From the NCBI GenBank assembly GCA_019347945.1, contig JAHWKK010000005.1:118799-182798 (forward strand): a DNA stretch of 64,000 bases, written 5' to 3'. Of the stretch, positions 16,356 through 24,910 are shown piece after piece. A program made the translations under genes and the position numbers. The stretch comes from Acidobacteriota bacterium. Lineage in GTDB: Bacteria > Acidobacteriota > Thermoanaerobaculia > Gp7-AA8 > JAHWKK01. Every line of letters starts with the position of its first letter. Position 1 is the stretch's first letter. Under the pieces are notes generated by a model, which saw nothing but the letters and a program-made list of their open reading frames with translations, had not been told where the DNA came from and ran no database searches.

Positions 16356-17180
16356 ATGTCGAGAATCCAGTGGATCATAGCGATCGCCATTCTTTCTGCC
16401 GCAGCGGTAGTCGAGGCGGAAACTCGTGGTCGCGGCGTGTCCAGACCACCTCAGCCAGAGGCGCTCGAGCGGGTCCTGATGCCGTTCGTAGGAGAGGCGC
16501 AGGTCGGCGGGCAGTACTGGACGAGCCAGTTTCGAGCGAGGAATGGCAGCGACGGCCCAATCACGATGTTTTTCCCCTTCCCTTGTCAGATCGGGACCGG
16601 TTGACCGCCGAATCAGCCCTTCACACTCGAACCGGGTCAGCTCCTGGTCAATCCCACCTACGCCGGAAGCCGCGGCGTATTTCTTCACGTCGAAAAAAAC
16701 GGACTGCGGAAACTCCACTACACACTGCGGGTCGAAGATATCGCGGGCATGATCGTCGTTGGTAGAGTCTTTCTGGGAACCGAACTGCCTCTGGTGAAAG
16801 AAGAACAGTTCTCGACCGAAGTGACTCTGCTCAACGTTCCTGCGAGAGGCTGGGAGGAAACATTCTTACGCATTTACGCCTCCAGCAGCGCAGCGACTCC
16901 GGTGACCATTGAGATCTATTCATCAGTATTCGAAAAGGAACTGCTATTGATGACAGAGCAGGTCATTCTCGAAGCTGGTGAGAAAATAGATGGTTTTGAA
17001 GCGCATCCAGCATTTGCGATGGTTGACCTCACGAGCGTCCTGGCTTCGATTGCAGATCAGGCCGAACAGGGCAGATTGAGCGTCAAGGTAATCTCTGACT
17101 CAGATGCGGAGCTATGGGCATTCCTTGCCGTGACGGAACGGGGAGATCGATCGTTTACCGCAATCACCCCTGGACGCTGA
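16356..17180 (+). pseudogene. Secreted protein interrupted by an in-frame stop
   Basis: The frame starting at 16356 gives a signal peptide (MSRIQWIIAIAILSAAAVVEA) and runs to a TGA at 16602-16604. The same frame then continues without another stop as PPNQPFTLEPGQLLVNPTYA to 17180. A single nonsense change therefore splits one protein of about 275 residues. No family is assigned; it looks like a periplasmic or extracellular beta-rich protein. The earlier in-frame ATG at 16302 overlaps the antitoxin stop and would add 18 residues. Confidence 0.7.
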
Positions 17181-17183
17181 TGG

Positions 17184-17270
17184 GCCCAACCTACGGGTCG
17201 AAGAAGACCAGCGCACGCTCGACCATTACTCAAGCTTGCAACGCGGCAGGTGACCGCCGGACCGTTATGC
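17184..17270 (+). other. attC5-like site (poorly paired)
   Basis: R'' GCCCAAC (17184-17190) directly follows the secreted-protein frame, and R' GTTATGC lies at 17264-17270. The inner arms pair poorly, so this may be a hybrid or decayed attC. The matching cassette start (GTTGGGC) is missing, as expected if MITE copy 2 removed it. Confidence 0.55.
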
Positions 17271-17301
17271 GACTTTCGATACCCGAGGTAAGATCTCACT
17301 G

Positions 17302-17490
17302 ATGGAAACCGCAAAGGAACAGGTGAAGCGGATCCTCGATACTCTGCCTGACGATGCGAGCTACGAGGATATCCAGTACCACATCTACGTTCGGCAGCGG
17401 ATCGAACAGGGTCTTGCTGACGTGGAGGCCGGCAGAGTGATCCCGCACGAGGAAGTGGTCCGCCGACTCGCGAAATGGCGAGACGCATAG
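17302..17490 (+). CDS. Cassette antitoxin of a ParE-type toxin-antitoxin pair
   Basis: 62-residue helical protein (KEQVKRILDTLPDDASYEDI, VEAGRVIPHEEVVRRLAKW) of the type that precedes ParE/RelE toxins. It overlaps the toxin gene by 16 bases. The DVEAGRVIPHEEV segment is characteristic of this antitoxin group. It should bind and neutralise the downstream toxin. Confidence 0.75.
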   Translation: METAKEQVKRILDTLPDDASYEDIQYHIYVRQRIEQGLADVEAGRVIPHEEVVRRLAKWRDA

Positions 17491-17772
17491 TCTGGGCAGA
17501 GTCCGCCGTTACCGCGCTGATCGAAGCCGCCGAATACATCGCTCAGGATTCAGTTGTGTACGCAGCGGCTTTGGTGAACGGCGCAGAGAAGGCAGCGGAG
17601 TCGCTGGTCTCGTTCCCACTCAGGGGCCGGGTCGTTCCGGAGTTTGGCGATCCCGAGCTACGGGACCTTTTCGTCGGCAGCTATCGACTGATGTTTCGTG
17701 TAACGGACGAGAGTTCGCATCGTCTCCTTCGTTCACGGCGCTCGAAATCTTGCTGACCTGTCTCCCGATTGA
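17475..17772 (+). pseudogene. ParE/RelE-type toxin with a frameshift
   Basis: The ATG frame at 17475 reads as a normal ParE toxin up to LFVGSYRLMFRVTDE and then runs into SSHRLLRSRRSKSC, ending at 17756. Skipping one base at about 17714 restores the expected family ending VRIVSFVHGARNLADLSPD and a stop at 17770-17772. One extra base (or a sequencing error) therefore destroys the conserved C-terminus. The uncorrected frame encodes 93 residues. Confidence 0.75.
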
Positions 17773-17781
17773 TGACGAGTC

Positions 17782-17815
17782 GCATAACCCGGCGTTGCAG
17801 CGGTGCACCTCACCC
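17782..17815 (+). other. Half attC at the right edge of the array
   Basis: R'' GCATAAC (17782-17788) followed by CCGGCGTTGCAGCGG has the form of an attC left arm. It is complementary to the GTTATGC that opens the toxin-antitoxin cassette at 17264. No right arm follows; chromosomal sequence leading to cdd begins instead. Confidence 0.7.
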
Positions 17816-17839
17816 ATCTCTTCGGTAGAATGCCGGGCG

Positions 17840-18250
17840 GTGAACGAGGACGAGGAAAGGGAGCTCATCGTTGCAGCGCGTGAGGGGCGGGACTACGCGA
17901 TCGCGCCCTACTCCGGCTTCCGGGTCGGTGCGGCGCTCCGCAGCTCCGGCGGCGAGACCTTTCGCGGCTGCAACGTGGAGAACGCGAGCTACGGTCTGAC
18001 GATGTGCGCCGAGCGGGTGGCGCTCTACAGCGCTCTCGCGAAGGGCGTTCGCGATTTCGACGCGGTTGCCGTAGTCACCGAGGCCGACCCACCATCGAGC
18101 CCCTGCGGACCGTGCCGCCAGCTCCTGTGGGAGTATTGCGGCGACATCGAGGTCGTCATGGCGAGCGTCCAAAGCAAAGAGACCGTTCGCCAGCGACTCT
18201 CCGAGCTTCTGCCGAATCCATTCGAACTAAAGGGGGAGGAGACTTCATGA
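17840..18250 (+). CDS. cdd: Cytidine deaminase
   Basis: 136-residue zinc enzyme converting cytidine and deoxycytidine to uridine forms. The catalytic segment TMCAERVAL (C-A-E, as in tetrameric enzymes) and the zinc ligands of SPCGPCRQLL are present, with NVENASYG for substrate binding. The GTG at 17840 is chosen because upstream in-frame codons run into the half attC. Its stop overlaps the next start (ATGA). Confidence 0.93.
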   Translation: MNEDEERELIVAAREGRDYAIAPYSGFRVGAALRSSGGETFRGCNVENASYGLTMCAERVALYSALAKGVRDFDAVAVVTEADPPSSPCGPCRQLLWEYCGDIEVVMASVQSKETVRQRLSELLPNPFELKGEETS

Positions 18251-19653
18251 AGTTCACTTCGATCGCCATGCCGCTCATCCTGCTGTTGTCGGGGTGTGCG
18301 AGCGCGCCGGGCCCCGCCGTTTCCGACGATCGGGCCCGGGCCGACATTCTCATCCTCGACGGAACGATCGTCCCGGTGACCTCCGAGCCGTTCGTCGGGT
18401 CGCTGGCGATCGACGATGGCGTGATCGTGGCGCTCGGTCCGACCTCCGGAATTGTCGATCGATACTCGGCGGATGAGACGATCGACGCGAGCGGTGCAGC
18501 GGTCCTCCCAGGATTCGTCAACGCGCATACGCATGCGCCGATGACCCTTTTCCGCGGTATCGCGGACGACCTGCCGCTGATGGAGTGGCTGACCGGTTTC
18601 ATCTTCCCGGCCGAAGCCGAAAACGTCGACCGGGACTTCGTCCGGGCCGGTACGCGGCTGGCCGCGGCGGAGATGATCCGATCGGGAACCACGACGTTCG
18701 CCGACATGTACTACTACGAGTCGGACATCGCCGAGGAGACTCGCCGTACCGGGCTTCGCGCGGTCCTCGGAGAGACGATGATCGACTTTCCCGCGCCGGA
18801 CAACCCGACCTGGGACGCTGCTGTGGCCTACGTCCGCCGGTTCGTTGCGAGATGGAAGGGCGACGAGCTGATCACGCCCGCGATCGCTCCGCACGCCCCC
18901 TTCACCGTTTCCCCCGAGCATCTTCAGGAGGTTCGCGCGCTCGCAACCGAGCTCGGTGTTCCGATCCTGATCCACCTCGCCGAGACCACCGACGAGGTTT
19001 CGCAGATCGAGACCCGTCATCAGACGAGCCCGACCCGGTTGCTCGCGAACCTCGGGTTTCTGGCCGATGACGTCGTCGGTGCTCACGGCATCCATCTCGA
19101 CGACGAAGACATCCGGCTCCTCCGGCGTTACGAGACCGGGATCGTCCACTGCCCGGAGAGCAACATGATGCTCGCGAGCGGGGTGGCACGGGTAGGGGAC
19201 CTCCTCGCCGCGGGAGTCGAGCTCGGTCTCGGAACCGATGGTCCGGCGGGATCGAACAACAATCTCGACATGATCGAGGAGATGGCGAGCGCGGCCCGGC
19301 TTCAGAAGATCCACTCGATGGATTCCTCCGCGATCTCGTCGCGCGTGGTTCTGGAGATGGCGACCATGGGGGGCGCCAGGGTGCTCGGTCTCGACGATCT
19401 CATCGGCTCGCTCGAAGTCGGCAAGCGGGCGGACGTGATCGTCATCGATCTCGAGGATCCGGGAATCCAGCCCGTTTACTCGGTCGAGTCCGCGATCGTC
19501 TACGCGGCCAACGGTGCGGACGTCGAGGCGACCATCGTCGACGGAAAGATGCTGATGAGGAATCGACGTCTGCTGACCCTCGATGAGGATGAGGTCATGC
19601 GGGATGCTCAGGTGATCCGCGACCGCGTCGTCGCGAGTCTCGCCGCGGAATGA
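18247..19653 (+). CDS. Lipoprotein amidohydrolase, MTA/SAH deaminase (SsnA/MtaD) family
   Basis: 468 residues. A lipoprotein signal (MKFTSIAMPLILLLSGC) places it outside the cytoplasm. The metal-dependent hydrolase fold shows HTHAPMTLF, PHAPFTVSPEH, HLAETTDEV, AHGIHLDDED and GTDGPAGSNNNLDMIEE, the set typical of 5-methylthioadenosine/S-adenosylhomocysteine deaminases and chlorohydrolase-like enzymes. It overlaps cdd by four bases, so a nucleoside-deaminating pair is likely, although the two act in different compartments. The exact substrate is not certain. Confidence 0.85.
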   Translation: MKFTSIAMPLILLLSGCASAPGPAVSDDRARADILILDGTIVPVTSEPFVGSLAIDDGVIVALGPTSGIVDRYSADETIDASGAAVLPGFVNAHTHAPMTLFRGIADDLPLMEWLTGFIFPAEAENVDRDFVRAGTRLAAAEMIRSGTTTFADMYYYESDIAEETRRTGLRAVLGETMIDFPAPDNPTWDAAVAYVRRFVARWKGDELITPAIAPHAPFTVSPEHLQEVRALATELGVPILIHLAETTDEVSQIETRHQTSPTRLLANLGFLADDVVGAHGIHLDDEDIRLLRRYETGIVHCPESNMMLASGVARVGDLLAAGVELGLGTDGPAGSNNNLDMIEEMASAARLQKIHSMDSSAISSRVVLEMATMGGARVLGLDDLIGSLEVGKRADVIVIDLEDPGIQPVYSVESAIVYAANGADVEATIVDGKMLMRNRRLLTLDEDEVMRDAQVIRDRVVASLAAE

Positions 19654-19745
19654 GAAGGCGCCTCCTGGCGCGTCGTAGCCACGCCGATCGGTTGATGCTG
19701 ACCGGGAATCAAAATCGGGCATCATTCCGGAAAGCGTTTCGAGAC

Positions 19746-19787
19746 CGTAGCCGGAACCGGAGGCTACGCCGAGCGATCTGTTTTTTT
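19746..19787 (+). terminator. Possible terminator after the amidohydrolase gene
   Basis: A CGTAGCC/GGCTACG stem (19746-19768) is followed by a run of seven T at 19781-19787. The gap of 12 bases between stem and T-run is longer than usual. Confidence 0.4.
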
Positions 19788-19849
19788 GTTGCAGATTTCC
19801 GGCTGAGATCGGAGTACCATCTGAGGCGTTTTCGGAGGAGGAGAAAATC

Positions 19850-20449
19850 ATGGCTGATCAGAACGACAACGGATTGATTGACAAAGCGAAGGATGCGGGA
19901 GAGAGAGTCGTCGACGCTCTCGAGAGGGCGGGACACATCGCTGCTTCCGGAGCGAAGTCCGCATATGAAACCGTCGAGAGCACCGCTCGCACCGTGAAGG
20001 ATAAGGTCACGGGCGAAGGGAGCTCGAGCAAAAAACCCGCGCGAAGAAAATCGAAGAAATCGACGCGCAAGAGCCCGGCGAAGAGATCTGCTAAAAAGTC
20101 GACAAGAAAGAGCCCGGCGCGTAAGTCCGCGACGAAGTCAGCGGCCCGCAAATCCGCGAAGAAGTCCGCCGCCCGCAAGTCCGCGAAGAAGTCAGGCGCC
20201 CGCAAGTCCGCGAAGAAGTCAGGCGCCCGCAAGTCCGCGAAGAAGAAGTCGGCCCGGAAACCGGCGAAGAAGTCCGCCGCCAGGAAGTCCGCGAAGAAGT
20301 CCTCGAAAAAGAGCGCGCGGCAACCAGCGAAGAAATCCGGCAGAAAATCAGCGACCCGGAAAGCGACCAAAAAGCGATCGACGAAAAAGACCGCACGGAA
20401 GAGTCCGGCGCGCAAGTCCGCAAAGAGCACTCGCGCTCGAAGAAGGTGA
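19850..20449 (+). CDS. Histone H1-like lysine/alanine/serine-rich protein
   Basis: 199 residues, with GGAGGAGG just before the ATG. The N-terminal 55 residues are amphipathic helical (DKAKDAGERVVDALERAG and YETVESTARTVKDKV). The rest is made of short repeats of the type ARKSAKKS, extremely rich in Lys, Arg, Ala and Ser, as in bacterial H1-like (Hc1/AlgP-type) DNA-binding proteins. It probably binds DNA non-specifically as a nucleoid protein. A second, unrelated H1-like gene lies at 26870-28099. Confidence 0.8.
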   Translation: MADQNDNGLIDKAKDAGERVVDALERAGHIAASGAKSAYETVESTARTVKDKVTGEGSSSKKPARRKSKKSTRKSPAKRSAKKSTRKSPARKSATKSAARKSAKKSAARKSAKKSGARKSAKKSGARKSAKKKSARKPAKKSAARKSAKKSSKKSARQPAKKSGRKSATRKATKKRSTKKTARKSPARKSAKSTRARRR

Positions 20450-20852
20450 GAGGGTTGCAGGTTTGAGGTCGGAGGTTGGAGGGGCGCTGCGCAGTCGCCG
20501 CCGATGCAGGCTGCCCTGAGCGGCACCGGTGACTCACGAGCCCCCGCCCAGATTCTTCGCCCGCGCTTCGCCGGGCTCAGAATGACGAATGTTGTGTTTG
20601 TGAAGCGACGATCCTCGACGAACGTTTGCTCTCGCGAAACCCACCCCGCCTCGTCATCCTGAGCCGCCGAAGGACGGCGAAGGATCTGGCGGCAGGCTCG
20701 TGACTGAATGACGCGGAAGTCATCACGTCGATTCACGACCACCCCGCCCGGATTCTTCGCCCGCGCTTCGCCTCAGAATGACGAGTGGTGTGTGTTGCGC
20801 GATCTGAGCGGCGATGCCGAATCCGTTTGCAGAAAGTTAACAATTCGGAGGC

Positions 20853-20881
20853 TTGACATTTTCCGGAATTGATCCTAGCTT
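20853..20881 (+). promoter_or_regulatory. Candidate sigma70-type promoter
   Basis: TTGACA at 20853-20858 is separated by 17 bases from TAGCTT, a weak -10. No coding gene follows; two hairpin-plus-T-run terminators begin within 50 bases. Confidence 0.4.
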
Positions 20882-20904
20882 AGAGCTGACATCGACAGCT
20901 GCAC

Positions 20905-20934
20905 AAAAAGCCGGGGGCGTAAGCCCCTTTTTTT
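20905..20934 (+). terminator. Rho-independent terminator (possibly bidirectional)
   Basis: A GGGGC-GTAA-GCCCC stem is preceded by AAAAAG and followed by seven T. The A-tract on the other side allows function on both strands. Confidence 0.75.
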
Positions 20935-20948
20935 GTCTGGCTGGAGCG

Positions 20949-20981
20949 CAAAAAGGCGGACCTCGGCGTACCGCCTTTTTT
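20949..20981. terminator. Second bidirectional terminator
   Basis: AAAAAGGCGG pairs with CCGCCTTTTT around an 11-base loop, with T and A tracts on the two sides. It lies between the convergent H1-like and carB genes. Confidence 0.7.
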
Positions 20982-21106
20982 GTTATCAGGACGATCTTTG
21001 GAATTCGAGGCGGGGGATGTCGTGGTCGCCCACGTTAGTGGTCGATGACACGACCTTCCAGGCCTCGAAGCTCATCGTGGTGCAGTAGGGTTGGGTGGAG
21101 AACGGG

Positions 21107-21156
21107 GGTGGCGGCGCATTCCGGGTGAGGGGCGCCGCCACCGCTCGTTGTTTTTT
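21107..21156 (+). terminator. Hairpin next to the carB stop, T-run on the plus strand
   Basis: GGTGGCGGCGC (21107-21117) pairs perfectly with GCGCCGCCACC (21132-21142), followed by GCTCGTTGTTTTTT on the plus strand. It could stop plus-strand transcripts entering carB or stabilise the carB mRNA 3' end. Confidence 0.55.
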
Positions 21157-24100
21157 CAGTTTCGATGGGAAGCGATCTCCTGCAGCGGGCGGAGCGTGAG
21201 TCGTTTCGCCTGTTTTTCCCGAATCCCCTCGACGCATGCGATCGCTGCCGAAAGGGTGGTGATGCACGGGATCGACCTCTGAAGCGCGATCTTCCGAATG
21301 TAAGTGTCGTCGTAGTGAGCGTGACGGCCGAGCGGAGTATTGATGATCAGATCGATCTCTCCATTGATCATCCGGTCGACCACGTTCGGGCGTCCCTCGT
21401 GAACCTTCAGGACGAGATCCGCGGCGACTCCGACCGACGCGAGATGGTCGCGGGTTCCTCCTGTGGCGATCAGTTTGAACCCGAGCTCGACGAGATCGGC
21501 CGCGACCCGTCCGATCTGCTGCTGGTCGGGATCGTTGACCGAAATGAACGCTCTGCCGCTGGTCGGCAGCTCGGTTCCCGCACCGAGCAACGCTTTCGCG
21601 TAGGCCTCTCCGAACGTCGACGACACGCCCATGACCTCGCCGGTCGACTTCATCTCGGGTCCGAGCACGGTGTCTTCGTGAGGAAATTTGGCGAAGGGGA
21701 AAACCGGCGCCTTGACGAAGTAGTCGTCGAGCGCGACCTCCGAGGTGAGCCCCAGCTCCTCGAGCGTCTCTCCGGCCATCACCCGGGCGGCGAGCCGCGC
21801 GAATGACACGCCGGTCGCCTTCGATACGTACGGGATCGTCCGGGAAGCACGTGGATTGACCTCGAGCACGTAGATCTCGCCCGCGTGAATTGCGAACTGA
21901 ACGTTGACCAGCCCGACGACGTCGAGTCGTTTCGCGAGCTCGACGGTGTGGCGTCTGATTCGTTCCTGGTCTTCGGGGCTCAGTTTCCAGGGGGGAATGA
22001 CCGTGGTCGAGTCACCGGAGTGAATCCCCGCTTCCTCGATGTGCTGCATGATGCCGGCGAGCACGACGGTCTTGCCGTCGGAGATGGCGTCGACGTCGAC
22101 CTCGATCGCATTCTCGAGAAAGCGATCAATGAGCACTGGCCGGTCGGGGGATGCCTCGACCGCTTCGGCCATGTATTGCTCGAGGGTTTCGTCGTCGTAG
22201 ACGATCGCCATCGCCCGCCCTCCGAGAACGTAAGAGGGGCGGACGAGAACGGGATATCCGATCTCATGAGCAACTGTGCGGGCCTGCTCGATGTCGGTGG
22301 CGATCCCGTACTTCGGAACCGGAATGCCGGCTTCGTCGACGAGCCTGCCGAAACGCTCACGGTCTTCTGCGAGATCGATCGAATCCGTGGGCGTTCCCCA
22401 CAGTGTCACCCCCGCCTTTTCGAGACCCGCGGCGAGCCCGAGAGGAGTCTGTCCCCCGAGCTGCACGATGACCCCATCCGGCTTTTCGCGGTGAACGATC
22501 TCGAGGACGTCCTCGAGCGTGAGGGGCTCGAAGTAGAGTCGATCCGATGTGTCATAGTCGGTCGACACCGTTTCGGGATTGCAATTGACCATGATGGTCT
22601 CGACGCCGGCCTCGCGCAGAGCGAGCGCGGCCTGGACGCAGCAGCAGTCGAACTCGATTCCCTGGCCGATCCGGTTCGGCCCCGACCCGAGGATCATGAC
22701 CTTTCTCCGGTCGGTCGGATCGGACTCGTCGAACTGCTCGTAGGTCGAGTACATGTAGGGGGTCGATGCTTCGAATTCGCCGGCGCAGGTGTCGACTCTT
22801 TTGTAGACCGGCCGGACGCCGAGCTCGTGGCGCAGAGCGCGGACGTCGGACTCCTCCTCGTCCCGGAGGCGCGCGATTCGCTTGTCCGAAAAGCCGAACC
22901 GTTTCCACCGCCGCAGCTCGGCAGCAGCGGGCCTGCTCGAAGCCGACCGCTCGATTTCCGATTCGACCTCGATGATGCTCGCGAGCTGTCGAAGAAACCA
23001 GCGGTCGATCTTCGAGGACTCGTAGATCTTCTCGAGATCGATCTTCTGACGAATTGCGTCCCCGACGGCGTAGATCCGCCAGGGAGTGGCTACGCCGACC
23101 TTTTTGAGGAGCTCCTCTTCGGTCAGGTCCTGAAACCGGTATCGAGGGTCGAGCCCGGCCGACTTCGTTTCCAGCGACCGCAGGCCTTTCTGTAGTGCCT
23201 CGGGGAACGTCCTGCCGATCGCCATCACCTCACCGACCGACTGCATCGAGAGCCCGAGGCGCGGCTGGGTGTGGCGGAACTTCTCGAACGCAAACCTGGG
23301 AATCTTCACGACGACGTAGTCGAGCGCGGGCTCGAAACAGGCGGGCGTCTTCTCCGTGATGTCGTTCGGGATCTCGGCGAGCGTGTAACCGACGGCAAGT
23401 CGGGCGGCGATCTTCGCGATCGGGAAACCGGTCGCTTTGGATGCGAGAGCCGAGGAGCGGGATACGCGGGGATTCATTTCGATGACGACCCGGCGCCCGG
23501 TTTCGGGATCGACGGCGAACTGAATGTTCGAGCCTCCGGTCTCGACTCCGATCGCGCGAATCACCTGAATTGCCTCGTCCCGCATCGCCTGGTATTCGAG
23601 ATCGGAGAGAGTCATCTGTGGCGCCACGGTGATCGAGTCGCCCGTATGGACCCCCATCGGATCGAGGTTTTCGATCGAGCAGACGATGATGACGTCATCG
23701 TTTGCGTCGCGCATCAGCTCGAGCTCGAACTCCTTCCATCCGAGCACCGACTCTTCGATGAGGACCTTGTGTACGGGAGAGAGTCGGAGGCCCCGCTCGA
23801 CGATCTCGCGAAGCTCTTCGACGTTGTACGCGATGCCACCACCGCTGCCTCCGAGCGTGAACGAGGGGCGGACGACGAGCGGATAGCCGATCTCGACCGC
23901 GAGCGTCACCGCTTCGTCGATCGATCCGACGTGCCCGGAGCGGGGCACCGCAATCCCCTCAGCCTCCATCGTCTCCTTGAACAGCTGCCGGTCTTCGGCG
24001 CGTCGAATCGTGTCGTAGCTGGCTCCGATCAGCTCGGCTCCGGTCTCCTCGAGTACGCCCATCTCATGGAGCGCGATCGCGAGGTTCATCCCGGTCTGTC

Positions 24101-24374
24101 CACCCACCGTCGGAAGGATCGCGTCGGGCCTTTCCATCCGGACGATCTCGGCGACGACCTCGGGCGTCAGCGGCTCGATGTAGGTCCGGTCGGCGAGACG
24201 CGGGTCGGTCATGATCGTCGCAGGGTTGGAGTTGACCAGAATCACGCGGTAGCCTTCTTCGCGAAGAGCCTTGCATGCCTGCGTGCCGCTGTAGTCGAAC
24301 TCGCACGCCTGACCGATCACGATGGGTCCACTTCCAAGGATCAGGATCGATTCAATGTCGTTTCGTCTCGGCAT
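21156..24374 (-). CDS. carB: Carbamoyl-phosphate synthase large subunit
   Basis: 1072-residue enzyme making carbamoyl phosphate from bicarbonate, ATP and glutamine-derived ammonia for pyrimidine and arginine synthesis. Two homologous ATP-grasp halves are evident ([20 protein letters not shown] near the N-terminus, [20 protein letters not shown] near the middle). The C-terminal MGS-like allosteric domain is present ([22 protein letters not shown]). The start is set at the ATG at 24374 ([10 protein letters not shown]); 13 upstream in-frame residues look non-coding. The carA partner is not adjacent. Confidence 0.97.
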   Translation of the reverse strand: MPRRNDIESILILGSGPIVIGQACEFDYSGTQACKALREEGYRVILVNSNPATIMTDPRLADRTYIEPLTPEVVAEIVRMERPDAILPTVGGQTGMNLAIALHEMGVLEETGAELIGASYDTIRRAEDRQLFKETMEAEGIAVPRSGHVGSIDEAVTLAVEIGYPLVVRPSFTLGGSGGGIAYNVEELREIVERGLRLSPVHKVLIEESVLGWKEFELELMRDANDDVIIVCSIENLDPMGVHTGDSITVAPQMTLSDLEYQAMRDEAIQVIRAIGVETGGSNIQFAVDPETGRRVVIEMNPRVSRSSALASKATGFPIAKIAARLAVGYTLAEIPNDITEKTPACFEPALDYVVVKIPRFAFEKFRHTQPRLGLSMQSVGEVMAIGRTFPEALQKGLRSLETKSAGLDPRYRFQDLTEEELLKKVGVATPWRIYAVGDAIRQKIDLEKIYESSKIDRWFLRQLASIIEVESEIERSASSRPAAAELRRWKRFGFSDKRIARLRDEEESDVRALRHELGVRPVYKRVDTCAGEFEASTPYMYSTYEQFDESDPTDRRKVMILGSGPNRIGQGIEFDCCCVQAALALREAGVETIMVNCNPETVSTDYDTSDRLYFEPLTLEDVLEIVHREKPDGVIVQLGGQTPLGLAAGLEKAGVTLWGTPTDSIDLAEDRERFGRLVDEAGIPVPKYGIATDIEQARTVAHEIGYPVLVRPSYVLGGRAMAIVYDDETLEQYMAEAVEASPDRPVLIDRFLENAIEVDVDAISDGKTVVLAGIMQHIEEAGIHSGDSTTVIPPWKLSPEDQERIRRHTVELAKRLDVVGLVNVQFAIHAGEIYVLEVNPRASRTIPYVSKATGVSFARLAARVMAGETLEELGLTSEVALDDYFVKAPVFPFAKFPHEDTVLGPEMKSTGEVMGVSSTFGEAYAKALLGAGTELPTSGRAFISVNDPDQQQIGRVAADLVELGFKLIATGGTRDHLASVGVAADLVLKVHEGRPNVVDRMINGEIDLIINTPLGRHAHYDDTYIRKIALQRSIPCITTLSAAIACVEGIREKQAKRLTLRPLQEIASHRN

Positions 24375-24433
24375 CTCGGCGCGGGGATCATAGCAGGGTG
24401 CCCCGGGAGCCATTCTTGCTTCGGAGCAGACGC

Positions 24434-24910
24434 GTGACCGACAGGCTCGTCAACTGGGAAGCGCTGGAGCTCACCGTCGACGGAGCGAAGCTCGAGCGGA
24501 TCGCCCAGCGGCGGATCAAAGCCTCCGGAGCGCCCATCGAAAAGCTGCGACTCACCTTCGCCGATTCCCTGTTGCGGGTCAACGGTTCGTACCGGAAAGT
24601 GATCGCGATTCCCTTCGAGGTCCGGATCGAGCGGCTCGAGACCAGAGGAAAGGAGCTGGTCGTCCCGATCGGTTCGATTTCCGCGGGAGGTCTTCCGGTA
24701 CCGAAGATCCTTTCCTCGTTGATCGAGGCAGCGGTTGCCGATGGCGCAATCCGATACGATGGGAAGAGGGTGGTGATCCGACTGGACCGATTCTTGCCAG
24801 ATTTCGTAGATGTCGAGATCGCCGAGGCTCGGATCATCAGAAGCGGTCTGTTCATTCGGACAGCGAGTGGTGGAGCCGACCCGCCGGAACCCGGAGGAAT
24901 GAATGTCTGA
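24434..24910 (+). CDS. Conserved hypothetical protein
   Basis: 158 residues from a GTG, divergent from carB. No signal peptide or membrane segment is seen. The sequence alternates short beta-strands ([45 protein letters not shown]), suggesting repeated beta structure loosely like lipid-binding DUF2993/LmeA proteins, though no family is claimed. Its end overlaps the next gene by eight bases, suggesting joint expression with the YkvA-like protein. Confidence 0.65.
   Translation: MTDRLVNWEALELTVDGAKLERIAQRRIKASGAPIEKLRLTFADSLLRVNGSYRKVIAIPFEVRIERLETRGKELVVPIGSISAGGLPVPKILSSLIEAAVADGAIRYDGKRVVIRLDRFLPDFVDVEIAEARIIRSGLFIRTASGGADPPEPGGMNV

Larger units (their letters stand above)
11957..17800 (+). 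mobile_element. Decayed integron with cassette array (reverse orientation)
   Basis: This block lies between the barrel-protein gene and cdd. It holds two remnants of integron-integrase 3' ends in the same orientation as the cassettes, two attI-like sites, at least four recognisable attC sites (one of them cut), a weaker fifth, and a half attC at the right edge. All cassette genes run on the plus strand. Two MITE-like insertions and several broken genes show that the array is decaying. No complete intI is present in the window, so any mobilisation would need an integrase from elsewhere. Confidence 0.85.
20450..21155. repeat. Intergenic region with REPIN-like copies A2 and A3 and clustered terminators
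   Basis: No convincing gene is seen. Copy A2 (20534-20703) is the intact form of the inverted-repeat element at 4.7-5.1 kb, and A3 (20734-20785) is a single arm. From 20853 onward there are a promoter-like sequence and three hairpins (described separately). The small minus-strand frames near 20986-21267 lack support. Confidence 0.7.

Noticed and set aside
16602..16604. TGA read as selenocysteine or recoded
   Set aside because: No selenoprotein family is evident, no SECIS-like structure is recognisable after the codon, and the cassette neighbourhood is full of decayed genes; a nonsense mutation is simpler.
20986..21267. Small minus-strand frame after carB
   Set aside because: It overlaps the carB 3' end in another frame and a strong hairpin, with no start signal or recognisable domain.
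24275..24433. N-terminal extension of the hypothetical gene beside carB
   Set aside because: This part lies opposite the start of carB and is Arg/Ser-rich shadow sequence; the GTG at 24434 begins normal protein-like sequence.
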